From positions 1 to 6,283 of the forward strand of contig CAKZKV010000188.1 of assembly GCA_937124505.1 (NCBI GenBank): a DNA stretch of 6,283 nucleotides. The letters run 5' to 3'. This stretch comes from an uncultured Alphaproteobacteria bacterium. Its GTDB lineage: Bacteria; Pseudomonadota; Alphaproteobacteria; Micavibrionales; Micavibrionaceae. Of the stretch, positions 5,898 to 6,283 are shown in pieces. The notes beneath the pieces were generated by a model. It saw only the letters and a list, made by a program, of their open reading frames with translations, was not told the DNA's origin and made no database searches. Position numbers and translations under genes: made by a program. Position 1 is the stretch's first letter, and each line of letters starts with the position of its first letter.

Positions 5898-6283
5898 TTA
5901 TGAAATCCGCTGAACGATGGCTTTCATTTCCTCCAGATCGCCGTGACAGTAAAGCGCGATATCGCATCCGGCTTGCAGGCAGGCCTTGGCCCGCGCAGCA
6001 ACGTCCCCATAAGACTCCAGTGCGCCCATGGACAGGTCATCACTGAAAAGCAGGCCGCTCAGGCCGATCTCTCCGCGGATAATTTCCTGAATCACCTTAG
6101 GCGAGAGGGAGGCGGGCAAGTCCGGATCAAGAGCGTTATAGATGCAATGCCCCACCATGCCCCAAATGTCTTGATCCTTCAGTTCTCTTACTACATGCTG
6201 AAATGGTAGAAAATCTGTGTGCCGCAGCGTTTCAAGGTCTGCCGTGACATAGGGGATTTCCTTGTGACTATCCACAACGGCGC
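5898..6283 (-). CDS. nagZ: Beta-N-acetylhexosaminidase NagZ, C-terminal part (cut by window edge)
   Basis: A glycoside hydrolase family 3 enzyme that removes N-acetylglucosamine from anhydromuropeptides during cytosolic peptidoglycan recycling. The 128 codons in the window begin in mid-protein: AVVDSH at the edge is the family block that follows the conserved GHG loop, so the GTG at 6275 is not a real start. Family blocks in order are VDSH, DLETLRHTDFLPF, GHCIYNALDPDLPA, SPKVIQEIIRG, and SDDLSMGAL, whose second Asp is the catalytic nucleophile in this family. AGCDIALYCHGDLEEM near the end is typical of alphaproteobacterial NagZ. The protein stops at about 12 residues after that block, shorter than the C-terminal tail I expect in the family. 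It is GC-richer than the operon to its left and convergent with it. Confidence 0.88.
   Translation of the reverse strand, partial: AVVDSHKEIPYVTADLETLRHTDFLPFQHVVRELKDQDIWGMVGHCIYNALDPDLPASLSPKVIQEIIRGEIGLSGLLFSDDLSMGALESYGDVAARAKACLQAGCDIALYCHGDLEEMKAIVQRIS

Noticed and set aside
1..6283. CRISPR array, transposase or tRNA-type attachment site
   Set aside because: No regularly spaced direct repeats, transposase motifs, terminal inverted repeats or tRNA fragment were seen in the window.

Overview
This window looks like a bacterial chromosome, probably from an alphaproteobacterium of modest GC. The main support is a partial NagZ-type beta-N-acetylhexosaminidase at the right edge whose sequence resembles alphaproteobacterial versions. 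This assignment is tentative because no rRNA, tRNA or other strong phylogenetic marker is present. Base composition is uneven. Sampled 60-base lines give about 32% GC in the small helical gene (1681-1740), 48% in the HisD-like gene (3901-3960) and 58% in nagZ (6001-6060). This suggests an accessory block next to a core gene.

Left part (89-1132, minus strand): a secreted HELGH metallopeptidase with a signal peptide. Immediately upstream on the same strand (about 1158-1365) is a GC-richer block that can fold into a long closing stem with internal hairpins and a possible pseudoknot. It ends in a 9-bp GAAA-loop hairpin plus T5, only 26 bases before the peptidase start codon. This is either a cis-acting attenuator or riboswitch-like leader, or an independent small RNA. 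I could not assign it to a known family.

Middle part (1517-5745, plus strand): four genes with gaps of 11, 21 and 3 bases, closed by a strong terminator, so very likely one operon. They encode a small TPR-like helical protein, a double-length HisB-like (imidazoleglycerol-phosphate dehydratase fold) protein, a divergent HisD-like (histidinol dehydrogenase family) protein, and a divergent HAD-family phosphatase-like protein with a large insert. The three enzyme types match three chemistries of late histidine biosynthesis (dehydration, dephosphorylation, alcohol oxidation), but HisC is absent and all three proteins have substitutions at catalytic or metal-binding positions. This looks like a repurposed histidine-pathway-derived cassette acting on another substrate, not a normal his operon. 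It is the most interesting part of the window.

Right part (5746-6283): a near-bidirectional terminator, an extra hairpin and a second strong plus-strand terminator, then the C-terminal part of nagZ on the minus strand, running off the window edge. NagZ seems to end earlier than usual at its C-terminus, close to the composition change, which may mark the edge of an inserted block.
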